Positions 1 to 5,628 of a stretch of 12,699 nt of DNA are shown in pieces. How positions within the stretch are numbered: position 1 is the stretch's first letter; the number at the start of each line of letters is the position of its first letter. A model generated the notes under the pieces. It was not told where the DNA came from, searched no databases, and worked only from the letters and a program-made list of their open reading frames with translations. The translations under genes and the position numbers were made by a program. The stretch comes from an uncultured Clostridia bacterium (GTDB lineage Bacteria; Bacillota; Clostridia; TANB77; CAG-508), in the NCBI GenBank assembly GCA_948875265.1, contig CAQRYF010000050.1, forward strand, positions 1 to 12,699, written 5' to 3'.

Positions 1-39
1 TAAAATGTGAATTCACATTTTAAGACCCGACCCCAAAAA
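1..39. repeat. REP-like palindromic element, cut by window edge
   Basis: Bases 1-22 form a perfect 22-bp palindrome centred on GAATTC, followed by AGACCCGACCCC at 23-34. Bases 15-38 match 3871-3894 at 23 of 24 positions, so this is a second copy of the element at 3803-3902. If the mirror GGGGTCGGGTCT lies just left of the window, the full element is one long hairpin. It sits about 10 bp beyond the spoIVA stop codon and may help end that transcript. Assignment to a transposase-mobilised REP family is inference; no transposase gene is in view. Confidence 0.7.
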
Positions 40-47
40 GGGATTAT

Positions 48-1526
48 TTATAGTATAATACAAATTAATCCGCCGCTGCCTTCGTTAACAATTCTTTCTA
101 ATGTTTCTTGTAATTTTATTTGAGCATCTTCTGGCATCTTACAAAGTTTAGTTTGTAAGCCTTCATTTACAAGCTCATGTAAGCTCTTTCCAAATATGTT
201 AGATTCCCAAATTTTTTGAGGGTCACTTTCAAATCCAGAAAGTAGGTAATTTACAAGTTCTTCAGATTGTTTTTCAGAGCCAACAATAGGAGAAACTTCT
301 GTTGTGACATTTGTTTTTATTAAATGGATTGAAGGGGCAGTTGCACGTAATTTAACTCCAAATCGAGATCCCTGTTTTACCATTTCAGGTTCATCTAAAA
401 TAAGTTCATCTGATGTTGGTGTAACTATACCATAACCTTTTCGATTTACTTCATCCAAAGCATATGCGATTTTATCATATTTTTTCTTTGTTTTAGAAAG
501 GTCAGAGATTATGCTAAATAAATCACCTTCATTAGAAACTTCAACACCACTAATTTCAGTTAATACTTGATAGAATAATTCTTCTTTTAAAGTAATTTCT
601 ACATTTACATTTCCAGAACCTAATTGGATATCTGTAATTGAGGTTCTAGATATAATATCAGTTTGTTTGATAGTGTTCACACAACTAGAAACATCTTTTA
701 AAACATTTATCTCTGAAAAAGCATCTTTAATTTCTTTATATAATTCTGATTTTAATGGATGATCAAAATCTAATCCATCAACCCATCTAGGGAATTTGAT
801 ACTAACTTGTTCAACAGGAAATTCGTATAATACTTTAGAAAACATATTATTGATATCATCAATTGTTAAGTACTCACAATTTGTAGGTATTACAGAAGTA
901 TTATATTTTTCACTTAAATTTTGTGCAAGTTCATTAGTATAACTAGAATTTGGTTCAGAAGAATTTAATAAAATAATAAAAGGTTTATTTAATGCTTGTA
1001 GTTCTGACACTACTCTTTCTTCAGCTTTTATATAATCCTCTCTTGGGATATCAGTTATACTACCATCACTTGTTACTAAAATACCAATTGTTGAGTGCTC
1101 TTGAATTACTTTCTTTGTTCCAATTTCAGCAGCTGTTTCAAATGGTATTTCTTCATCAGACCATGGTGTTTTAACCATTCTTGGCATATCATCTTCTAAA
1201 TATCCAAGGCTATTTTCAACTAAGTAACCTACACAATCAACTAATCTAGTTTTAAATTTTAAATTATTATCTAATGTAATTTCAATAGCCTCATTTGGAA
1301 CAAATTTTGGTTCTGTTGTCATAATAGTTTTTCCACCAGCACTTTGTGGAAGTTCATCTTTTGCACGCTCCTTTTTATATTCATTATCAATATTAGGAAT
1401 AACAAGTAAATCCATAAATTTTTTAATAAAAGTAGACTTACCAGTTCGTACAGGACCAACAACCCCTACATAAATATCTCCATCAGTTCTTTTTGCGATG
1501 TCTTGATACAATCTTGTATTTTCCAT
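48..1526 (-). CDS. spoIVA: Stage IV sporulation protein A (SpoIVA), spore coat morphogenetic ATPase
   Basis: SpoIVA is the ATPase that polymerises on the mother-cell side of the forespore membrane and forms the basement layer on which the coat assembles; it is also needed for cortex formation. The 492-residue length equals that of the Bacillus subtilis protein. A Walker A motif, GPVRTGKS, lies at residues 24-31, with Lys30 at the position known to be required for ATP hydrolysis. The C-terminus ends GGLICIIL, the conserved tail of the family, which in B. subtilis is the membrane-targeting and SpoVM-contacting region. The ATG is preceded on the minus strand by AAGGAGGT about 6 bases upstream. 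The gene is divergent from the pyrophosphorylase gene and appears monocistronic, ending just before a REP-like palindrome. The family is under sigma-E control in B. subtilis, and a matching box lies upstream. No spoVM was seen in the window. Confidence 0.98.
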   Translation of the reverse strand: MENTRLYQDIAKRTDGDIYVGVVGPVRTGKSTFIKKFMDLLVIPNIDNEYKKERAKDELPQSAGGKTIMTTEPKFVPNEAIEITLDNNLKFKTRLVDCVGYLVENSLGYLEDDMPRMVKTPWSDEEIPFETAAEIGTKKVIQEHSTIGILVTSDGSITDIPREDYIKAEERVVSELQALNKPFIILLNSSEPNSSYTNELAQNLSEKYNTSVIPTNCEYLTIDDINNMFSKVLYEFPVEQVSIKFPRWVDGLDFDHPLKSELYKEIKDAFSEINVLKDVSSCVNTIKQTDIISRTSITDIQLGSGNVNVEITLKEELFYQVLTEISGVEVSNEGDLFSIISDLSKTKKKYDKIAYALDEVNRKGYGIVTPTSDELILDEPEMVKQGSRFGVKLRATAPSIHLIKTNVTTEVSPIVGSEKQSEELVNYLLSGFESDPQKIWESNIFGKSLHELVNEGLQTKLCKMPEDAQIKLQETLERIVNEGSGGLICIIL

Positions 1527-1583
1527 CTATATACCTCCTTTAAATTCTCAAGAAAAATGTTCGTTACTTAAATTACTTTAGTT

Positions 1584-1614
1584 AATATATATTGAGCAAT
1601 TTTTGAGAATATGA
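1584..1614 (-). promoter_or_regulatory. spoIVA: Candidate sigma-E-type promoter of spoIVA
   Basis: On the minus strand TCATATT (1614-1608) is followed after 16 bases by TATATATT (1591-1584). The first matches the sigma-E -35 consensus KMATATT fully; the second matches the -10 consensus CATACANT at five of seven informative positions. Transcription would start near 1577, giving a leader of about 50 bases with the AAGGAGGT site at its end. spoIVA is a known sigma-E target in B. subtilis, which supports the call, but AT-rich sequence makes chance partial matches common. Confidence 0.45.
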
Positions 1615-1632
1615 CAAGTTTTACCTAAAAAC

Positions 1633-1661
1633 TTGATAAAGAAAAAAAAGTATGATAAAAT
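1633..1661 (+). promoter_or_regulatory. Sigma-A promoter of the UDP-sugar pyrophosphorylase gene
   Basis: TTGATA (1633-1638) and TAAAAT (1656-1661) are 17 bases apart, with TG at 1653-1654 giving an extended -10. Start of transcription would be near 1668, about 65 bases before the ATG at 1733. This is the best vegetative promoter between the divergent genes. Confidence 0.55.
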
Positions 1662-1725
1662 AGCAATATTAAAAAAATGGCATATAATATACCAAAAGTT
1701 TAGATACAGCAAGAAAGGATTGAAA

Positions 1726-1740
1726 ATGTATAATGGATAA
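1726..1740 (+). other. Four-codon upstream ORF (Met-Tyr-Asn-Gly) overlapping the next start
   Basis: ATG at 1726 opens a four-codon frame that stops at TAA 1738-1740, overlapping the main start codon at 1733 in another frame. AGAAAGGA (1712-1719) is 6 bases from this ATG but 13 from the main one, so by spacing the ribosome would favour the short frame and could back up to reinitiate at 1733. Coincidence is possible in AT-rich sequence. Confidence 0.3.
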
Positions 1741-2989
1741 AACTCAAGATACAATAGATTTGCTAAAAGAATATAACCAACATCATATAATAAATCTATT
1801 AAGTAAAATAGAAGAAAAAGAAAAAGAAGAATTAATAGAGCAAATAAGCAATATAGACTTTGACCAAATAATGGAATTATATGATAATACAAAAAAAGAA
1901 ATAGAAATAAAAGAAAATAAAATAGAATCAACATCATATTTAGATAAAGAAAAATTAACTAAAGAACAAAAAGAAGAATTTGACATGTTAGGTGAAACAG
2001 CAATTAGAAAAGGTGAATATGCAGTTGTAACAATGGCTGGAGGACAAGGAACACGTTTAGGACATACAGGACCAAAAGGTACTTTCAAATTAGATGTGTA
2101 TGGAAAAGGAAAATATTTATTTGAGATATTAGCAGAAAATTTGAAAGAAGCGAATCAAAAATATGAAACTATAATTCCTTGGTACATAATGACAAGTAAA
2201 GAAAATAACGAAGAAACAGTTAATTTTTTAGAAAAAAATAACTATTTTGGATATAGCCAAAAAGACATTATTATATTTACTCAAAGTGAATTACCATTAG
2301 TAGATACAGAAGGAAAACTTCTTATTAATAAAGAAATGAAAATAAAAGAAGCATCTGATGGAAATGGTGGTACATATTCTTCATTAAGAGCAAGTGGATC
2401 TTTAGCAGATATGAAGGAAAGAGGAATTAAATGGATTTTTATAGGTGGAGTAGATAATGTCTTATTAAAAATGGCAGATGTTACATTACTTGGAATGGCT
2501 ATAAAAAAAGGAGTACAAATTGCATCTAAATCAGTTGTAAAAGCAAATCCACATGAAAAAGTTGGAGTATTTTGCAAAATGAATAATCACCCAAAAGTAA
2601 TAGAATATGCAGAATTACCAGAAAAAATGGCAGAAGAAACAGACATAAACGGAGAACTAAAATATGGAGAATCACATATTATGTGCAACTTATATACTAT
2701 TGATGCTATTGAAAAAGTAAGTAAAGAAGCATTAATGTATCATAGTGCATTTAAGAAAAATTCATATATAGATGAAAATGGAAGAGAAATTATACCAGAA
2801 GAACCAAACTCATATAAATTTGAATCATTTATATTTGATGCATTTGAATTTTTTGATGATATTGCCATTTTAAGAGGAAAAAGAGAAGATGACTTTGCAC
2901 CTGTAAAAAATAAAGAAGGAGTAGATAGCCCAAAAACAGCAAAAGAACTATACGAAAAATACTGGGAGAGACAAAAAAGAGGGACATAG
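1733..2989 (+). CDS. UAP1-like UTP-dependent sugar-1-phosphate uridylyltransferase
   Basis: This 418-residue protein belongs to the UDPGP family that includes eukaryotic UDP-N-acetylhexosamine pyrophosphorylase, which makes UDP-GlcNAc or UDP-GalNAc from UTP and the sugar 1-phosphate in the cytoplasm. The nucleotide-binding loop is at residues 102-116 (AGGQGTRLG, then GPKG). The family block DGNGGTY is at 209-215, GGVDNVLLKMADV at 238-250, HEKVGVF at 274-280 followed by EYAEL, and FAPVKNKEG at 388-396. These match the UAP1 order more closely than the short bacterial GalU fold. The first 70 residues are charged and helical, as in UAP1. The start is ATG 1733, the only in-frame choice near the weak AGAAAGGA site. 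The last codons and the TAG lie inside a REP-like element, so the tail RQKRGT may be insertion-derived. The sugar substrate cannot be read from sequence; UDP-GlcNAc fits the neighbouring beta-helix gene. Confidence 0.87.
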   Translation: MDKTQDTIDLLKEYNQHHIINLLSKIEEKEKEELIEQISNIDFDQIMELYDNTKKEIEIKENKIESTSYLDKEKLTKEQKEEFDMLGETAIRKGEYAVVTMAGGQGTRLGHTGPKGTFKLDVYGKGKYLFEILAENLKEANQKYETIIPWYIMTSKENNEETVNFLEKNNYFGYSQKDIIIFTQSELPLVDTEGKLLINKEMKIKEASDGNGGTYSSLRASGSLADMKERGIKWIFIGGVDNVLLKMADVTLLGMAIKKGVQIASKSVVKANPHEKVGVFCKMNNHPKVIEYAELPEKMAEETDINGELKYGESHIMCNLYTIDAIEKVSKEALMYHSAFKKNSYIDENGREIIPEEPNSYKFESFIFDAFEFFDDIAILRGKREDDFAPVKNKEGVDSPKTAKELYEKYWERQKRGT

Positions 2990-3006
2990 GGACGTTCTTT
3001 TTGTCC
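2970..3006 (+). repeat. REP-like element spanning the end of the pyrophosphorylase gene
   Basis: GACAAAAA (2970-2977) can pair with TTTTTGTC near 2998-3005, and GGACA (2982-2986) with TGTCC (3002-3006). The central stretch GGGACATAGGGACG (2981-2994) resembles REP elements with GGGACA...GGGACG...TGTCC that recur between genes in many Clostridia (from memory, not searched). The stop codon TAG 2987-2989 lies inside it. It may also slow or end transcription before the next promoter. Confidence 0.6.
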
Positions 3007-3025
3007 TTGCTAGGGTAAATAAAGT

Positions 3026-3054
3026 TTGACACTTCTTTAATTATATAATATATA
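3026..3054 (+). promoter_or_regulatory. Sigma-A promoter of the beta-helix acyltransferase-like gene
   Basis: A perfect TTGACA (3026-3031) is followed after 17 bases by TATATA (3049-3054). Transcription would start near 3061, about 70 bases before the ATG at 3131. It shows that the gene need not depend on read-through from the pyrophosphorylase gene. Confidence 0.65.
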
Positions 3055-3056
3055 AA

Positions 3057-3093
3057 TTAAGACTATATTATAAATTTAGTAATATAGTCTTAA
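3057..3093 (+). promoter_or_regulatory. 14-bp perfect stem-loop at the predicted 5' end of the transcript
   Basis: Bases 3057-3070 pair perfectly with 3080-3093, leaving a nine-base loop. No T-run follows, so it is not a standard terminator. Because the TTGACA/TATATA promoter predicts a start near 3061, most of the hairpin would form at the extreme 5' end of the mRNA, where such structures are known to protect against 5'-end-dependent decay. A DNA-level role as a dyad operator is the alternative. Confidence 0.5.
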
Positions 3094-3130
3094 CTTAAAT
3101 CAAAAAGTGAAAAAGAGAGGAAGAAAGTAA

Positions 3131-3796
3131 ATGGAAGAATGTAAAATATATAATTTATATAATTTAAACGAAACAATAGCAAAAGAATTATTAGAGAGTG
3201 CTACATATCCATGGGAAGTATTGCCTAAGATAAGTGAATTTATAATTAAAATTGGAAATACATTAAGTGAAGATAATTATAAAAAAGTAGGAGAAAATGT
3301 ATGGATAGCAAAAACAGCTAGAGTGGCTGCAACAGCATATATTAATGGACCTGCAATCATAGGAGAAAATGCAGAAGTAAGGCATTGTGCATTTATTAGA
3401 GGAAATGCGATTGTGGGAGAGGGAGCAGTTGTTGGAAATTCTACAGAACTAAAAAATGTTATACTATTTAATAAAGTTCAAGTTCCTCATTATAATTATG
3501 TAGGAGACTCAATATTAGGATATAAATCACATATGGGAGCAGGATCAATAACTTCAAATGTAAAATCAGATAAAAAATTAGTTGTAGTAAAGAATGGAAA
3601 AGAAAAAATAGAAACAGGAATGAAGAAATTTGGAGCTATGATTGGAGATGAAGTAGAAGTAGGATGCGGAAGTATATTAAATCCAGGAACTATAATTGGA
3701 AAAAACTCTAATATATATCCACTTTCTTCTGTAAGAGGAGTAGTTGCTAAAGAAAGTATATACAAAAGACAGGGAGAAATAGTAAGAAAAAATTAA
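3131..3796 (+). CDS. Left-handed beta-helix protein resembling the GlmU acetyltransferase domain
   Basis: This 221-residue protein is largely hexapeptide repeats ([IV]-G-x-x-x-x type) from about residue 50 to 205, the left-handed beta-helix fold of trimeric acyltransferases. The block VPHYNYVGDSILG at 118-130 matches the GlmU acetyltransferase block around its catalytic His, with His120 in the corresponding place. GAGSITSN at 136-143 matches the following GlmU block, where acetyl-CoA and sugar bind. The first 50 residues are an extension without hexapeptides. There is no nucleotidyltransferase domain here, whereas the gene just upstream encodes one, so the two may divide the GlmU reactions: GlcN-1-P to GlcNAc-1-P, then to UDP-GlcNAc. 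This is inference; many such proteins are only annotated by fold. GAGAGG lies 10 bases before the ATG. It has its own promoter and ends before a REP-like inverted repeat and a terminator. Confidence 0.82.
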   Translation: MEECKIYNLYNLNETIAKELLESATYPWEVLPKISEFIIKIGNTLSEDNYKKVGENVWIAKTARVAATAYINGPAIIGENAEVRHCAFIRGNAIVGEGAVVGNSTELKNVILFNKVQVPHYNYVGDSILGYKSHMGAGSITSNVKSDKKLVVVKNGKEKIETGMKKFGAMIGDEVEVGCGSILNPGTIIGKNSNIYPLSSVRGVVAKESIYKRQGEIVRKN

Positions 3797-3802
3797 TTTT
3801 TG

Positions 3803-3902
3803 TTTTCTCGTTTTGGGGTCGGGTCTCAAAATGAGAATTTTTTTAATTAAATAGGATAATATATTTATTAACATTTTGAGACCCGACCCCAAAATGAGAA
3901 AA
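3803..3902. repeat. REP-like inverted repeat, 31-bp arms
   Basis: Arm 3803-3833 and arm 3872-3902 are inverted copies, perfect over the inner 23 bp (3811-3833 with 3872-3894). Over all 31 bp the only difference is at 3810/3895, which becomes a G-U pair in RNA. The 38-base interior is almost pure A/T. The right arm shares 23 of 24 bases with 15-38, making this the intact copy of the element at the left edge. It lies between two convergent genes. Transcribed from either side it would form a very stable hairpin. Confidence 0.85.
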
Positions 3903-3925
3903 CCAGCTATTAAAGCTGGTTTTTT
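3899..3925 (+). terminator. Intrinsic terminator after the beta-helix gene
   Basis: AAAACCAGCT (3899-3908) pairs with AGCTGGTTTT (3914-3923) around the loop ATTAA, and T3920-T3925 supply the U-tract on the plus strand. Read from the minus strand the same hairpin is followed by a shorter T-run, so it may also serve the convergent membrane protein gene that ends at 3927. Confidence 0.85.
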
Positions 3926-3926
3926 A

Positions 3927-4301
3927 CTACATTCCTTGATTTCCAGGTATAAAGTAATCAACTACACCATATATTAATGCACCTATTATTGCAGCCATCC
4001 AAGAAATTGAATAACCAGCAACAAAGAATTGAGTAACATATAAAATTATAGCGGCTAATGCAAATCCTACAAATCCTTTACCAAAAGGACTAGCATGTAG
4101 ACCTGTAAATTTTATAACTAAATAATCAATAACTGTTAGGACAACAGCTGCTATAGCTAAAGCCCAGAAGTTATTAATTGTGAAACCTGGTGTGAAAAAT
4201 GCAGTTATTGCTAAAACTACTGCAGCAGCAACTAGTCTTCCGATTACTTGCCAAACAGTAGAAGCTCCACTTTTTGTACTATTACCTTGAACTTCTGACA
4301 T
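3927..4301 (-). CDS. Four-helix membrane protein, phage-holin-like family (PF04020-type)
   Basis: This 124-residue protein has a short polar N-terminus and four hydrophobic helices, at about residues 20-40, 44-65, 75-95 and 98-117. The pattern resembles the four-TM phage-holin-like domain family. That name reflects membrane topology only: no phage gene lies nearby, so a lysis role is unlikely. Cellular members occur as single chromosomal genes in many Clostridia. ATG at 4301-4299 follows a minus-strand AAGGAGG by about 8 bases. A close sigma-G-type promoter match upstream suggests expression in the forespore and hence a place in the spore inner membrane; this is inference. Function unknown. 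Confidence 0.75.
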   Translation of the reverse strand: MSEVQGNSTKSGASTVWQVIGRLVAAAVVLAITAFFTPGFTINNFWALAIAAVVLTVIDYLVIKFTGLHASPFGKGFVGFALAAIILYVTQFFVAGYSISWMAAIIGALIYGVVDYFIPGNQGM

Positions 4302-4359
4302 AAGTCTAACCTCCTTAGTTTTAAAATTTATAATGTAAAATTTTCAAAGGTTCTAAAAT

Positions 4360-4389
4360 TATTATGAACAAAAAAATAAAATTTATTCA
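4360..4389 (-). promoter_or_regulatory. Candidate sigma-G (forespore) promoter
   Basis: On the minus strand TGAATA (4389-4384) and CATAATA (4366-4360) are 17 bases apart. The B. subtilis sigma-G consensus is GMATR, 17-18 bases, CATNMTA, and every informative base matches. Sigma-F recognises related boxes. Transcription would start near 4352, giving a leader of about 50 bases with AAGGAGG close to the ATG at 4301. No comparable sigma-A -35/-10 pair was found on this strand. Confidence 0.55.
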
Positions 4390-4461
4390 AAACTATTTGT
4401 ATAATATAGTTAAAATTTGTAAAAGATAAAAAAAGATGAAAAATAGAAAAAGAGGTGTAAA

Positions 4462-5145
4462 ATGTTAATTACATTTTTTAGAGCTATTGTTTTATATTTA
4501 GTTGTATTAATCGTTATGAGATTAATGGGAAAAAGAGAAATAGGACAATTACAGCCATTTGAACTTGCAATATCAATAATGATTGCAGATTTGGCATCAA
4601 TTCCAATGACAGAAATTGGAATACCAATTTTTAATGGTATTATTCCAATATTAGGACTTTTAGTAATGCATTTAATTATTTCTATTATCAATATGAAAAG
4701 TTTAAAAGCAAGAGAAGTTATATGTGGAAAGCCGACTATATTAATTTATAGAGGTAAGATTGATGAAAAGGCTTTAAAGAAGGAAAGATTTACTATAAAT
4801 GAATTAGAAGAAAGACTAAGAGGTAATAATGTAGTAAATTTAGGAGATGTAGAATATGCAATATTAGAAACTAGTGGACAAGTTACAGTTATTCAAAAGC
4901 CAGAAAAGCGAACTACAATACCTGAAGATTTTCAGATACAACCAGAATATGAAGGGATACCATATGATTTAGTTGTGGATGGAAAAGTTATGGAAAAAAA
5001 TTTACAAGCTTTAGGGAAAAATTATGAGTGGTTAAAAAAACAAGTTGGAAAGTTTAAAATGAAGCCAGAAGAAGCATTAGTAGTCACCTTAGATGGAAAA
5101 GGACAGATATTTTGCCAAAAAAAACAAGATAAGGGGGCTTTATAA
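4462..5145 (+). CDS. DUF421 (YetF-type) membrane protein
   Basis: This 227-residue protein has three N-terminal hydrophobic segments (about residues 3-19, 33-47 and 56-76) and a cytoplasmic C-terminal domain. The signature MGKREIGQLQPFEL at 22-35 and the YRGKID...L...R....ELEERLR stretch at about 95-119 mark the DUF421/YetF family. Biochemical activity is unknown. Several Bacillus members (YetF, the DUF421/DUF1657 protein 2Duf) are known as spore inner-membrane proteins affecting resistance. AGAGGTG lies 5 bases before the ATG. A TATAAT at 4400-4405 is present but lacks a good -35 box, and no sigma-G match was found on this strand. The stop TAA abuts the next ATG, so the two genes are cotranscribed and probably translationally coupled. 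Confidence 0.9.
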   Translation: MLITFFRAIVLYLVVLIVMRLMGKREIGQLQPFELAISIMIADLASIPMTEIGIPIFNGIIPILGLLVMHLIISIINMKSLKAREVICGKPTILIYRGKIDEKALKKERFTINELEERLRGNNVVNLGDVEYAILETSGQVTVIQKPEKRTTIPEDFQIQPEYEGIPYDLVVDGKVMEKNLQALGKNYEWLKKQVGKFKMKPEEALVVTLDGKGQIFCQKKQDKGAL

Positions 5146-5544
5146 ATGTGGAAGGAAACAATTATATGTGTTGTTATTGTAATAGCAATTATAGTGGCGA
5201 ATGTTATTACTCAAAATTATACAGTTGAATCAGTAAAATATTTATCAGAAGAATTAGGGGAGTTAAGAGAAGATATTTTAAATATAGAGAACAATGAAAA
5301 TATGGAAACTCAAATAAAAGAGAAAATAGATAAGACGGTAAACGACTGGGAAAAAAGGCATGATAAATTAGCTTATTATATTGAACATGATGAGCTTGAA
5401 AAAGTTGAGACTAATCTAACAGGAATGAAGAGTTTTATAGAATCTAAAGAATATGCAGATTCACTTAGCGAACTAGATAAAAATATTTTTATATTAAAAC
5501 ATATTGAAGATAAATATGCATTTAATTTACAAAATATATTTTAG
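5146..5544 (+). CDS. DUF4363 family protein, partner of the DUF421 protein
   Basis: This 132-residue protein has one N-terminal hydrophobic segment (about residues 5-22), probably an uncleaved anchor, followed by a charged helical domain. The stretch WEKRHDKLAYYIEHDELEKVE at about residues 64-84 is characteristic of DUF4363 proteins, which recur directly after DUF421 genes in Clostridia and Bacilli (from memory). The ATG follows the previous stop codon with no gap, and AAGGGGG (5131-5137) sits inside the upstream gene at good spacing. The final codons and TAG lie in an 18-bp-arm palindrome. Predicted topology puts the helical domain outside the cytoplasmic membrane, or between the membranes if made in the forespore. 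Function unknown. Confidence 0.85.
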   Translation: MWKETIICVVIVIAIIVANVITQNYTVESVKYLSEELGELREDILNIENNENMETQIKEKIDKTVNDWEKRHDKLAYYIEHDELEKVETNLTGMKSFIESKEYADSLSELDKNIFILKHIEDKYAFNLQNIF

Positions 5545-5562
5545 AAATATATTTTGTAAATT
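5524..5562. repeat. 18-bp-arm palindrome with the stop codon as its loop
   Basis: Bases 5524-5541 are the exact reverse complement of 5545-5562. The three bases between them, 5542-5544, are the TAG stop codon of the DUF4363 gene. The arms are almost all A/T with one G/C pair. It lies 17 bases before a separate intrinsic terminator. Confidence 0.8.
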
Positions 5563-5578
5563 TATAATTTTAATATCC

Positions 5579-5611
5579 AAAAAAGCCCATATAGAAATAT
5601 ATAGGCTTTTT
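5579..5611. terminator. Bidirectional intrinsic terminator between convergent genes
   Basis: AAAAGCC (5581-5587) pairs with GGCTTTT (5604-5610), continues past one C/A mismatch as ATATA/TATAT, and closes on a GAAA loop. T5607-T5611 form the plus-strand U-tract. A5579-A5584 give six T on the minus strand. It therefore serves both the DUF421-DUF4363 operon and the Lon-like gene. Confidence 0.9.
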
Positions 5612-5628
5612 ATTAATGTTTTAATATT

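Noticed and set aside
992..1174. Plus-strand 60-residue frame opposite spoIVA
   Set aside because: It lies wholly antisense to a conserved gene, is Leu/Tyr-rich in the way expected of a shadow frame, and has no ribosome binding site.
1584..1613. Shared CATATT-N13-CAATAT pattern before spoIVA and the Lon-like gene
   Set aside because: The identical spacing is striking, but CAATAT does not fit a known -10 box; the sigma-E reading with other spacings explains the same bases better.
3677..3961. Minus-strand 94-residue frame across the REP-like element
   Set aside because: It runs through the inverted repeat and opposite the end of the beta-helix gene; its content follows from the repeat and it has no initiation signal.
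3927..4301. Holin-like gene as evidence of a prophage
   Set aside because: No endolysin, structural, integrase or attachment sequence is nearby, and chromosomal proteins of this four-helix type are common in Clostridia.
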